NCBI GenBank assembly: GCA_001797815.1 | Contig: MGQK01000031.1 | Span: 2,297 to 14,102 of the forward strand | Length of the DNA: 11,806 nt | Source of the DNA: Deltaproteobacteria bacterium RBG_13_61_14 | GTDB taxonomy: Bacteria > RBG-13-61-14 | Direction of reading: 5' to 3' | Shown here: piece by piece, positions 1-6,065 of the stretch | Layout: each line of letters starts with the position of its first letter | How positions within the stretch are numbered: position 1 is the stretch's first letter | The notes under the pieces: generated by a model | Told to the model about the DNA's origin: nothing | Database searches by the model: none | What the model saw: only the letters and a program-made list of their open reading frames with translations | Translations under genes and position numbers: made by a program

Positions 1-1
1 G

Positions 2-1465
2 CTGATCCGGCCGGGAGCGCGGTTCCCCCGCATGAGCTTTGCCCAGCCCCTCGGCCTGCTTTACCTCATCTCCATCCTCCGCCGCGACTTCCCCGGCGAG
101 TTCGAGATTGATCTGGTCGAACAAGCCCTCTACGACCTCGACCTCGACCAGATGCGCGAGCGCATCCGGCGGTTTGAGCCCGACCTGGTCGGCCTTTCCT
201 GCCTGAGCGTGGAGGCCGAGGAGATGCACCGGGTCGCCAAGGTGGCCAAGGAAGTGAACCCGGATTGCGTCACTGTTCTCGGCGGACCTCATGCCAGCGT
301 GTTCTTCGATTATTCCTTGCAAGACCCCAACCTCGATCTCACCGTGATCAACGAGGGCGAGGTCACCTTCCCCGAACTCCTGCAAGCCTTGCGGGAAGAC
401 CGGCCCCTCGAAGAGGTCCAAGGCCTGGCCTTCAGGCGCGACCGGCAGTTGGTGCAGACTCCGCCCCGGGCGCACGTGGCGGACCTGGACGCGATCCCCT
501 TGCCGGCCTGGGACCTGATTGATTTCGAGCGCTACGGCATCCAGATCTCGATGAACGGCTTTTGCCATTCTCCGCCCTGGGCCATTCTCTTTACCAGCCG
601 CGCCTGTCCCTATCACTGCACCTACTGCCACAGCATTTTCGGCAAGAAAGTCCGGGCCCGCAGCGTGGAGAATGTGATGCAGGAAATCGAGCTGCTGGTG
701 AAACAGCATGGAATCCGCGAGCTGCACATTGTGGATGACATCTTCAACTACGATTTGGACCGGGCCAAGCGCATCTGCGACGAGATTGTGGCCCGGGGAA
801 TCAAGGTGAAGATCGCCTTTCCCAACGGGCTGCGCGGCGACCGCATGGACCGGGAATTGCTTCACAAGCTCAAAGAGGCGGGCTGCTACGTGATCACCTA
901 CGCGGTCGAGACCGCCTCGCCCCGCCTGCAGAAAATGATCCGCAAGAACCTGAACCTGGACCAGGTGCGCCAGGCCATTGCCTGGACCTACGAGGAAGGC
1001 ATCATCCCCCAGGCCTTTTTCATGCTCGGTTTTCCCGGCGAGAGCCGGGAAGAAATGGAAATGACCGTGGATTATGCCATCCACTCCAAGCTGCTGCGCG
1101 GGTGGTTCTTTACCACGGTGGTCTATCCCCGGACCAGGCTCTTCGAATTGTCCAAGCAGGCCTACCCCGATTTCGATTTCTCCCGATGGGACCTGTTTGA
1201 TCTGCGCTATTGGGCGGAAACGCCCTTCTATACCAAGGCCACCGGCATTGACCTCTTCAAAATCCAGCGCAACGCCTACCGCCGCTTTTTCCTTCGGCCC
1301 TGGATTATCCTCATGATCCTCTGGCGCTTCCCGAAAAACCTTTTCATTCTCCGCGGGATCTACTGGGGGCTCCGCTCCGTCTTCATTTCCCTTTACAAGC
1401 TCGAGAGCCTCTTTCGCCCGATTCGAAAGTTCTTGAACCGCCGCTTCGGAATTTTCAAAGAGTAA
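2..1465 (+). CDS. B12-binding-domain radical SAM protein (5' end outside the window)
   Basis: Radical SAM enzymes cleave S-adenosylmethionine at a [4Fe-4S] cluster. Members with an N-terminal cobalamin-binding Rossmann domain often methylate or rearrange unreactive carbons. Counting from the ATG at 32, the N-terminal part has the PLGLLYL start and the GGPHAS loop (residues 84-89) typical of this class. The cluster motif CxxxCxxC is C192, C196 and C199. Later come VDDIF, ETASPRLQ and the MLGFPGE segment of the SAM barrel. The frame stays open to base 2, and the residues before ATG32 (LIRPGARFPR) look like the family's usual first strand, so the true start is probably left of the window and ATG32 internal. 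The last 80 residues or so are rich in aromatic, hydrophobic and basic residues (for example PWIILMILWRF), which suggests membrane association. No SPASM-type extra cysteine cluster is evident. The substrate is unknown. Family call is firm, function is not. Confidence 0.9.
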   Translation: MIRPGARFPRMSFAQPLGLLYLISILRRDFPGEFEIDLVEQALYDLDLDQMRERIRRFEPDLVGLSCLSVEAEEMHRVAKVAKEVNPDCVTVLGGPHASVFFDYSLQDPNLDLTVINEGEVTFPELLQALREDRPLEEVQGLAFRRDRQLVQTPPRAHVADLDAIPLPAWDLIDFERYGIQISMNGFCHSPPWAILFTSRACPYHCTYCHSIFGKKVRARSVENVMQEIELLVKQHGIRELHIVDDIFNYDLDRAKRICDEIVARGIKVKIAFPNGLRGDRMDRELLHKLKEAGCYVITYAVETASPRLQKMIRKNLNLDQVRQAIAWTYEEGIIPQAFFMLGFPGESREEMEMTVDYAIHSKLLRGWFFTTVVYPRTRLFELSKQAYPDFDFSRWDLFDLRYWAETPFYTKATGIDLFKIQRNAYRRFFLRPWIILMILWRFPKNLFILRGIYWGLRSVFISLYKLESLFRPIRKFLNRRFGIFKE

Positions 1466-1479
1466 CGTCTGCACCGGAC

Positions 1480-1510
1480 GGATATCCTCTGATGAGAAGA
1501 GTGGATATCC
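1480..1510 (+). other. Hairpin after the radical SAM gene (two GGATATCC copies)
   Basis: GGATATCC occurs at 1480-1487 and again at 1503-1510. The 8-mer is its own reverse complement, so the copies can pair as an 8-bp stem with a 15-nt loop. It begins 14 nt after the radical SAM stop codon. No T-run follows, so it is not a classic intrinsic terminator. It may protect the 3' end of the message or be a binding site for a dimeric protein. Confidence 0.45.
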
Positions 1511-1687
1511 AGATAAATGATTTGTCCCCTGGGTTTCCCTTGCCCTGGAATTTTTAGTCTATCCACGGCTCTTTTCCTTGTCAGCCCGGAGGGTTGACAA
1601 CCCCTGATCATTTCATTACCTTCCAATTAGGGACATGAAATTAAGCAGATGAAGCCCCTGACCTTGCGGATCGGTTGAAGGAGGACG

Positions 1688-1858
1688 ATGGTGAAGGGGT
1701 TGAAAAAGACTGAGAATCGAGCAGAGGCCGCTGACCAAGGGGCGAGGGGCCCTTGGTTTTTTGTGCGGAGCAAGTCCGACGGTGTGAATGGTGCACGTCA
1801 CCTTTTCCAACCGCCTAAAAGGAATCCAGACGAGGCGATTGGCGCTGAGAGGGGGTGA
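1688..1858 (+). CDS. Possible small ORF, 56 codons (doubtful)
   Basis: The ATG at 1688 (or the in-frame GTG at 1691) follows a near-perfect Shine-Dalgarno, AAGGAGG. The distance from GGAGG is 3 nt to the ATG and 6 nt to the GTG, so GTG1691 is the better-spaced start. The frame runs to a TGA at 1856-1858. The product would be basic and polar, starting MVKGLKKTENRAEAA, with one aromatic patch (GPWFFVRS) and no signal peptide or membrane segment. I recognise no family. An intrinsic terminator lies inside the frame (1735-1762), which argues either against a real gene or for a leader-peptide role in attenuation. The strong ribosome binding site is the main support; chance is a fair alternative. 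Confidence 0.22.
   Translation: MVKGLKKTENRAEAADQGARGPWFFVRSKSDGVNGARHLFQPPKRNPDEAIGAERG
1735..1762 (+). terminator. Intrinsic (Rho-independent) terminator
   Basis: CCAAGGG (1735-1741) pairs with CCCTTGG (1750-1756) as a perfect 7-bp stem with an 8-nt loop, followed at once by six T residues (1757-1762). This is a textbook plus-strand terminator. It lies 270 nt after the radical SAM stop and 258 nt before the next gene. It may simply end the radical SAM transcript, or act as a regulated stop in the leader of the outer-membrane protein gene. Confidence 0.75.
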
Positions 1859-1931
1859 AAGATAGAGGGTGGAGAGGCATATGCAACAATAATTTCCAAG
1901 CCATGGAACTTGAAAAAACAAACGTTAAAGG

Positions 1932-2014
1932 GGGTGAAACCCAGTATTCGGCATCCTCGGTAAGCCAAAAGGATCCCGATAACCTCGCACTCATTTCGAG
2001 TCGAGGGAAAGGAG
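1932..2014 (+). promoter_or_regulatory. Structured 5' leader and ribosome binding site of the outer-membrane protein gene
   Basis: Three hairpins follow one another. The first is GGGT/ACCC with a 3-nt loop (1932-1942). The second is TCGG/CCGA plus ATCCT/AGGAT separated by a C-C mismatch, with a 12-nt loop that can form two more GG/CC pairs (1948-1979). The third is CCTCG/CGAGG plus ACTC/GAGT with one bulged C and a 5-nt loop (1983-2006). The Shine-Dalgarno AAGGAG (2009-2014) starts 2 nt after the third stem, 6 nt before the ATG. Such packing suggests control of translation or message stability. No known riboswitch class was recognised. Confidence 0.4.
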
Positions 2015-2020
2015 TAGGTT

Positions 2021-3280
2021 ATGAAACCAAAACGGAAGGCTCTCTTGGATTGCACGATCCTCGTCATTTTGACCTTTTGCATCCCCACCCGGGGCCGGGC
2101 GGATGATACCAAGGTCCTGCCCAAGCACCGGGGCGGGGTGAGCATCGGCTACCAATCGGTCTTGGTGAAACGCGAGTTCGATGATGCCGGCCGAAACCGC
2201 GAACTCGGCTTTTACTTTAATCACCTGAACGTCACCAACGTCGGCGAACCCGTCTTCAATGGAATCCTCAATGGCGTCATCGCCCAATCCGGCCTGCCTT
2301 TGCCGCCGATAGATCCCCTAGCTTATGACTCGACGAAAAAAGCCGAGACCTACTTGAAAGCCAGGGTGGATGTGGAGACCATGATCCTGGCCTTCCAGTA
2401 TGGAGTTACGGACAAGCTGACGCTGGGGCTGGGATTCCCCTATTTTACCCACGCCAACACTGAAGTGGAATTCCAGGCCCTGCTCTGGCCGAGCGACACC
2501 TTTTTTGCCGATCCGATCTACGGGCTGCTCTGGCAGTCGGTGTTCGGGCCCAAGCTCCTGCCTAACGGCGCCCTGGACATGACCCCTCAGGCCCAACAGT
2601 TTATTGAAAGCCTGGGCTACGAGGGTCTCAGCGATTGGAATGGTCCCCGCGGCATCGGCGATATCCGGGCGGGGGCCAAATACCGGTTCCTGAACCTGGA
2701 CAAGATCAAGGCCGCCAGCCAGGCCTGGGGAATCATTCAGACCGGTCAGTCGGACGACGAACGCAACCTGACCGATATCGCCTACGGCCAGGGCCACAAT
2801 TCCATCGGGATCGCCGGCATGGTGGATCTGGTCCCGATCAAACGGATTACTCTGAACGCCACCGGCCGCTACACCTGGAACCTCCCCACCCACCGCGGCA
2901 TCTTCATGCTCGACAAGAGCAATCCCCAGTTCTACCAGGCAGAATTACCCACTTTGCACGAGTTCGGCACCTTCGAAAAGGGGGATTTTTACGAACTGGA
3001 AACCGAGGGATTCCTCAACCTGCTTCAGGGCGTGGATGTCTTCATGGGTTACAACTACACCCAGTCCCAGGCCGATACCATCAATGGAGATGTAGTTCCT
3101 ATCACCCACGTTCTGGCGCGGAGTTTGTTCGGGGGTATCTCCCTGAGCGGGGTGGACGGCTTCCTGGGCATGAAGCCCAAAGTGCCGGTGATCCTCAACC
3201 TTTACGCCCAGGCAATCCAGACCGGACGGAACACCGAGGGGCCGGGCGCCATTGGCGCTGACTTGAGCGTCTATTTCTGA
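2021..3280 (+). CDS. Exported outer-membrane beta-barrel protein, function unknown
   Basis: A 419-aa protein with a Sec signal peptide: basic start (MKPKRK), hydrophobic core around residues 11-22, and likely cleavage after A27 (GRA before DD). The mature part is rich in alternating polar/hydrophobic strands and glycine-aromatic turns, and the last residue is phenylalanine (ending SVYF), the usual C-terminal signal recognised by the BAM machinery. Segments such as YGVTDKLTLGLGFPY (residues 127-141) and GIGDIRAGAKYRF (211-223) recall the Phenol_MetA_deg/transporter-like beta-barrel family; that resemblance is from memory. A cysteine in the signal core does not form a proper lipobox. AAGGAG, 6 nt upstream, supports the start. 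The gene stands alone, isolated from the radical SAM gene by a terminator and ending at a strong hairpin. A role in uptake or export of hydrophobic compounds is only a guess. Confidence 0.8.
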   Translation: MKPKRKALLDCTILVILTFCIPTRGRADDTKVLPKHRGGVSIGYQSVLVKREFDDAGRNRELGFYFNHLNVTNVGEPVFNGILNGVIAQSGLPLPPIDPLAYDSTKKAETYLKARVDVETMILAFQYGVTDKLTLGLGFPYFTHANTEVEFQALLWPSDTFFADPIYGLLWQSVFGPKLLPNGALDMTPQAQQFIESLGYEGLSDWNGPRGIGDIRAGAKYRFLNLDKIKAASQAWGIIQTGQSDDERNLTDIAYGQGHNSIGIAGMVDLVPIKRITLNATGRYTWNLPTHRGIFMLDKSNPQFYQAELPTLHEFGTFEKGDFYELETEGFLNLLQGVDVFMGYNYTQSQADTINGDVVPITHVLARSLFGGISLSGVDGFLGMKPKVPVILNLYAQAIQTGRNTEGPGAIGADLSVYF

Positions 3281-3305
3281 TTCCTTTTCCCGGCAGGATC
3301 CAGCC

Positions 3306-3342
3306 AGAGGGGCGCGGAATTTTCCGCGCCCCTCTCCGTTTT
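3306..3342 (+). terminator. Strong hairpin between convergent genes, probable terminator
   Basis: A perfect 14-bp inverted repeat (AGAGGGGCGCGGAA at 3306-3319, its complement at 3322-3335) begins 25 nt after the outer-membrane protein stop. On the plus strand a short TTTT follows after CCG (3339-3342), so it is a moderate intrinsic terminator in that direction. On the minus strand, downstream of recG (which ends at 3394), the same stem forms without a T-run. It probably serves the plus-strand gene and may block read-through from both sides. Confidence 0.65.
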
Positions 3343-3393
3343 CCGTCTCGGTCCCACCTGCTGCTGCGACTTTTTTAGGGAAGCGGACCGGGT

Positions 3394-5841
3394 TCAACCC
3401 ACCCGGGCCAGGCGCAGGCGCCTGCCCCAGCGCCGGAGCAAGACCTCCCGGATCAGACGATGCTCGGGCCGGCTCAAGTCCGGGTCTTGCTGCACCAGGG
3501 CAAAGGCGTCTTGGCGCGCCTCGGCCAGCACCTTGGCATCCCGCACCAGGCTCGCCACCCGAAAGTCCGGCACCCCCGACTGCCGCGTGCCCAAGAGCTC
3601 ACCCGGTCCCCGGATCGCCAGGTCTTCCTCCGCAATCCGAAACCCGTCATCCGTTTCTTCCATCACCCGCAGCCTTTGCCAGGCCTCGTCCGAGCGCGTG
3701 TATTGGGCCAGGAGCAAACAAAAGGAAGGGCAGGGGCCCCGGCCAATCCGACCGCGCAACTGATGGAGCTGGCTCAAGCCGAAGCGCTCCGCGTTCTCGA
3801 CCAGCATCACCGTGGCATTGGGCACGTCAATGCCGACCTCGATCACCGTGGTCGCCACCAGGATCTGGACGTCGCCGGCCACCACCGCCCGCATCACCGC
3901 TTCTTTTTCCTGGGTCTTCATCCGGCCGTGGAGCAGCCCGACGCGCAGGTCCGGGAACACGTCTTTTTGGAAATGCTCGGCCATGCGGGTGGCATCCTTT
4001 AAATCCATCTTCTCCGATTCTTCGACCAGCGGGTAAACCACGAACGCCTGCCGGCCCTGCTCCACTTGCTCCCGCACCCGGCGATAGACCTCGGTCCGCT
4101 TCTTCTCCGGGAACACCCGCGTGCTGATCGCCTGCCGGCCCGGCGGCTTTTCGTCAATCACCGAGAGGTCGAGGTCGCCGTAAGCGGTCATGGCCAGGGT
4201 GCGCGGGATGGGCGTGGCGGTCATCACCAGCACGTGAGGAGTCGCCTCTTTCATGGCCTTGGCCCGGAGTTTGGCCCGCTGCATCACTCCGAACCGGTGC
4301 TGCTCGTCCACAATCCCCAGACCCAGCCGCTTGAACTCCACCTTGTCCTGGATCACGGCATGAGTCCCGACCACGATGTCCACCGACCCGGCCGCAATCT
4401 GGGTCAATACTTTCTTCCGGGCCGCACCCCGCACCCCGGCCGAAAGCAGCACCACCCGCGCCCCCACCTCTTCCAGGAACCGGTGCATGGTCAGGTAATG
4501 CTGTTCGGAGAGGATCTCGGTCGGCGCCATGATCGCCACCTGCAAACCGTCCTCCACCGCGGCCAGCGCCGCCAGCACCGCCACCACCGTCTTGCCCGAA
4601 CCCACGTCGCCCTGGAGCAGCCGGTGCATCGGGTGCGGCCGCTGCAGGTCCGCCAGGATTTCTCCCGCCACCCGTTCCTGGGCGCGGGTCAGGGTAAAGG
4701 GCAAACGCTCGCGCAGCCGGTTCATCAAGCGCCCCTGGCCGGAAACCGGGATCGCCGGCTCCTCGATTACGCCCCGACGCTGAAGCGCCAAGCCCGCTTC
4801 CAGGAAAAAAAACTCGTCGTAGATCAGGCGCCGGTGCCCGGGCGAGCGCTGGAAGTTCAGCGCTTCCAGGTCGGCGTCATTGGGCGGGTAATGCACCTGG
4901 CGCAACGCCTCAGCCAGCGGCAACAGGTTGCGGCGGACCCGCAAATCATCGGGGATGCCATCGGGCAAAGCATCAGCTAAACGCTCCAGGGCTTGCCCGG
5001 TGGCCTTGCGGATCGTCTTCTGAAACAATCCCTCGGTGCTCGGATAAACCGGCACCAGGCAGCCAAACTCCGACCGATCCTCTTCCTCTCCCTTCCCCGC
5101 CACCACCTCCACGTCCGGATGGTGCATCTCCCGCCGGTTGCCGAACATCCGGACCACTTCGCTCAGGATCACTTTCTGCCCGGGCTTGAACCGCTTCTCC
5201 AGCCAGTCGCCCTGGTAATGGAACCACTTGGCGGTGAGCGTGCCGGTGCCGTCGTCCACCATCATCTCAAAGGTGCGCACCCGCGGGTCGCGAAGCCGCG
5301 AGGCTCCCAGCACCGCGATTTCTCCCATGATGGTTGCCCGCTCGCCCGGCCGGAGCGAGGAGATCGAGGCAAAGTCGCGGCGGTCTTCGTAGCGGTGGGG
5401 CAGGTGGAAGAGGAGGTCCTCTGCGGTGAGGATGCCGCGATGGGAAAGTTTCTCCGCCACCCAGGGTCCCACGCCCTTGAGGTATTGCAAAGGCAGTGCA
5501 GTTTCGAGCGGCGCGGCTGCCAGTGGCGCTGTTGCCCGTGGTGCGGCTGACCCCAGCCGCAACCCTTCTTCTTTCCACCGCTCCAGCACCCGGAGCAGCG
5601 CCTGGATGCGCTGGAGCCGCGGCCCGGGCTCCAGCCGATCCAGGCCCTTGAGCAAGCCCTGAAATTCCACCCACAGGCTGCCGCTTTGGTTTTTCGGCAC
5701 TTGAAGGATGAGTTGCGAGAGCGAGCTTTCCAGGTCTTTGATCCGGGAAAGTTTGGCCGGACTTTGACGGGAGGCGAAACGGAGGGGCCGCTCCAGGCGT
5801 GCGAGCAAATCCTCGCTGGATACCGGACCCGGAGCGGACAT
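3394..5841 (-). CDS. recG: ATP-dependent DNA helicase RecG
   Basis: RecG remodels stalled replication forks and branch-migrates Holliday junctions. This copy has 815 aa, longer than the roughly 690-aa E. coli form. The extra length is an N-terminal region (about residues 1-97) followed by an Ala/Pro-rich linker (about 98-117). Next come a helix-hairpin-helix-like YLKGVGPWVAEKL (120-132) and the OB-fold wedge domain (about 165-245, with the MHHPDVE signature). Helicase motifs are Walker A GDVGSGKT (411-418, K417), DEQH (512-515), SGxxG-type segments, and QLRGRIGRG (694-702). The C-terminal TRG region contains GTRQSG (751-756). All key residues are present. The start lies 2 nt after the stop of the DUF1858 gene, so translation is probably coupled; its own Shine-Dalgarno is weak. 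It is the last gene of the minus-strand operon. Confidence 0.97.
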   Translation of the reverse strand: MSAPGPVSSEDLLARLERPLRFASRQSPAKLSRIKDLESSLSQLILQVPKNQSGSLWVEFQGLLKGLDRLEPGPRLQRIQALLRVLERWKEEGLRLGSAAPRATAPLAAAPLETALPLQYLKGVGPWVAEKLSHRGILTAEDLLFHLPHRYEDRRDFASISSLRPGERATIMGEIAVLGASRLRDPRVRTFEMMVDDGTGTLTAKWFHYQGDWLEKRFKPGQKVILSEVVRMFGNRREMHHPDVEVVAGKGEEEDRSEFGCLVPVYPSTEGLFQKTIRKATGQALERLADALPDGIPDDLRVRRNLLPLAEALRQVHYPPNDADLEALNFQRSPGHRRLIYDEFFFLEAGLALQRRGVIEEPAIPVSGQGRLMNRLRERLPFTLTRAQERVAGEILADLQRPHPMHRLLQGDVGSGKTVVAVLAALAAVEDGLQVAIMAPTEILSEQHYLTMHRFLEEVGARVVLLSAGVRGAARKKVLTQIAAGSVDIVVGTHAVIQDKVEFKRLGLGIVDEQHRFGVMQRAKLRAKAMKEATPHVLVMTATPIPRTLAMTAYGDLDLSVIDEKPPGRQAISTRVFPEKKRTEVYRRVREQVEQGRQAFVVYPLVEESEKMDLKDATRMAEHFQKDVFPDLRVGLLHGRMKTQEKEAVMRAVVAGDVQILVATTVIEVGIDVPNATVMLVENAERFGLSQLHQLRGRIGRGPCPSFCLLLAQYTRSDEAWQRLRVMEETDDGFRIAEEDLAIRGPGELLGTRQSGVPDFRVASLVRDAKVLAEARQDAFALVQQDPDLSRPEHRLIREVLLRRWGRRLRLARVG

Positions 5842-5843
5842 GG

Positions 5844-6047
5844 TCAGCGATGGTCCGAGAGCGCGTTCAGTTCCTTGAGCAAGGTTTCGACCAGGAGTCC
5901 GTGGTTGCGGGCGGCCTGGCGCAGCGACTCCGCCGCGGCGCCGCCGCAGCCTTCGCAGATCAGTTGATAGTTGGCCAGCACTTTCTTTGCATCCGGATGC
6001 GCTTTCAAGGCATCCGCGATTTTCATATCCGCGCTGAATTTCGGCAT
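5844..6047 (-). CDS. DUF1858-domain protein with CxxC motif
   Basis: A 67-aa protein that consists of one DUF1858 domain. The pattern is an opening MKIADALKAHP segment, then VLANYQLICEGCGG with the paired cysteines C31 and C34, then ESLRQAARNHG and a closing LLKELNAL. The family is small, cytosolic and often found beside redox or nitrogen-stress proteins; the CxxC suggests thiol redox chemistry or metal binding, but no reaction is established. The gene sits 18 nt after the symporter stop and 2 nt before recG, so it is almost certainly co-transcribed with both. The Shine-Dalgarno is weak (GGTAAG-like). The family call is firm; a link to RecG is not shown. Confidence 0.88.
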   Translation of the reverse strand: MPKFSADMKIADALKAHPDAKKVLANYQLICEGCGGAAAESLRQAARNHGLLVETLLKELNALSDHR

Positions 6048-6065
6048 GAGTTTATCTTACCATAA

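Larger units (their letters stand above)
1466..2020. other. 555-bp gap between the radical SAM gene and the outer-membrane protein gene
   Basis: No recognised gene lies here. From left to right it holds a hairpin built from two GGATATCC palindromes (1480-1510), a TTGACA box without a good -10 (1594-1599), a small ORF with a strong Shine-Dalgarno (1688-1858), an intrinsic terminator (1735-1762), and a run of three hairpins that ends at the ribosome binding site of the next gene (1932-2006). I compared the right half by eye with the conserved cores of the TPP, cobalamin, SAM, FMN and cyclic-di-GMP riboswitches and found no match. Confidence 0.6.

Noticed and set aside
32-34. ATG as the true start of the radical SAM gene
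   Set aside because: The frame is open to the left edge and the preceding residues match the family's first strand; no Shine-Dalgarno precedes it.
1594-1622. TTGACA box as a promoter for the small ORF or the outer-membrane protein
   Set aside because: The hexamer is perfect, but at 16-18 nt spacing the -10 candidates (TACCTT and neighbours) match only three of six positions.
1844-1850. GCTGAGA, the core of the TPP riboswitch
   Set aside because: The other conserved TPP blocks (ACCUGAU and GGAUAAUGCC-like) are absent nearby, and no thiamine gene follows.
2054-2083. Lipoprotein signal in the outer-membrane protein (LTFC)
   Set aside because: A phenylalanine directly before the cysteine breaks the lipobox rule, and a normal cleavage site (GRA) follows.
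1855-2106. Open frame starting with a GTG that overlaps the stop of the small ORF (GTGA)
   Set aside because: It runs 86 nt into the outer-membrane protein gene in another frame, has poor ribosome binding site spacing, and its composition is not protein-like. The overlap is probably chance.
4066-4980. A 304-codon open frame on the plus strand
   Set aside because: Antisense to the RecG helicase core, whose motifs are intact; the translation is H/R/P/Q-rich and resembles no family.
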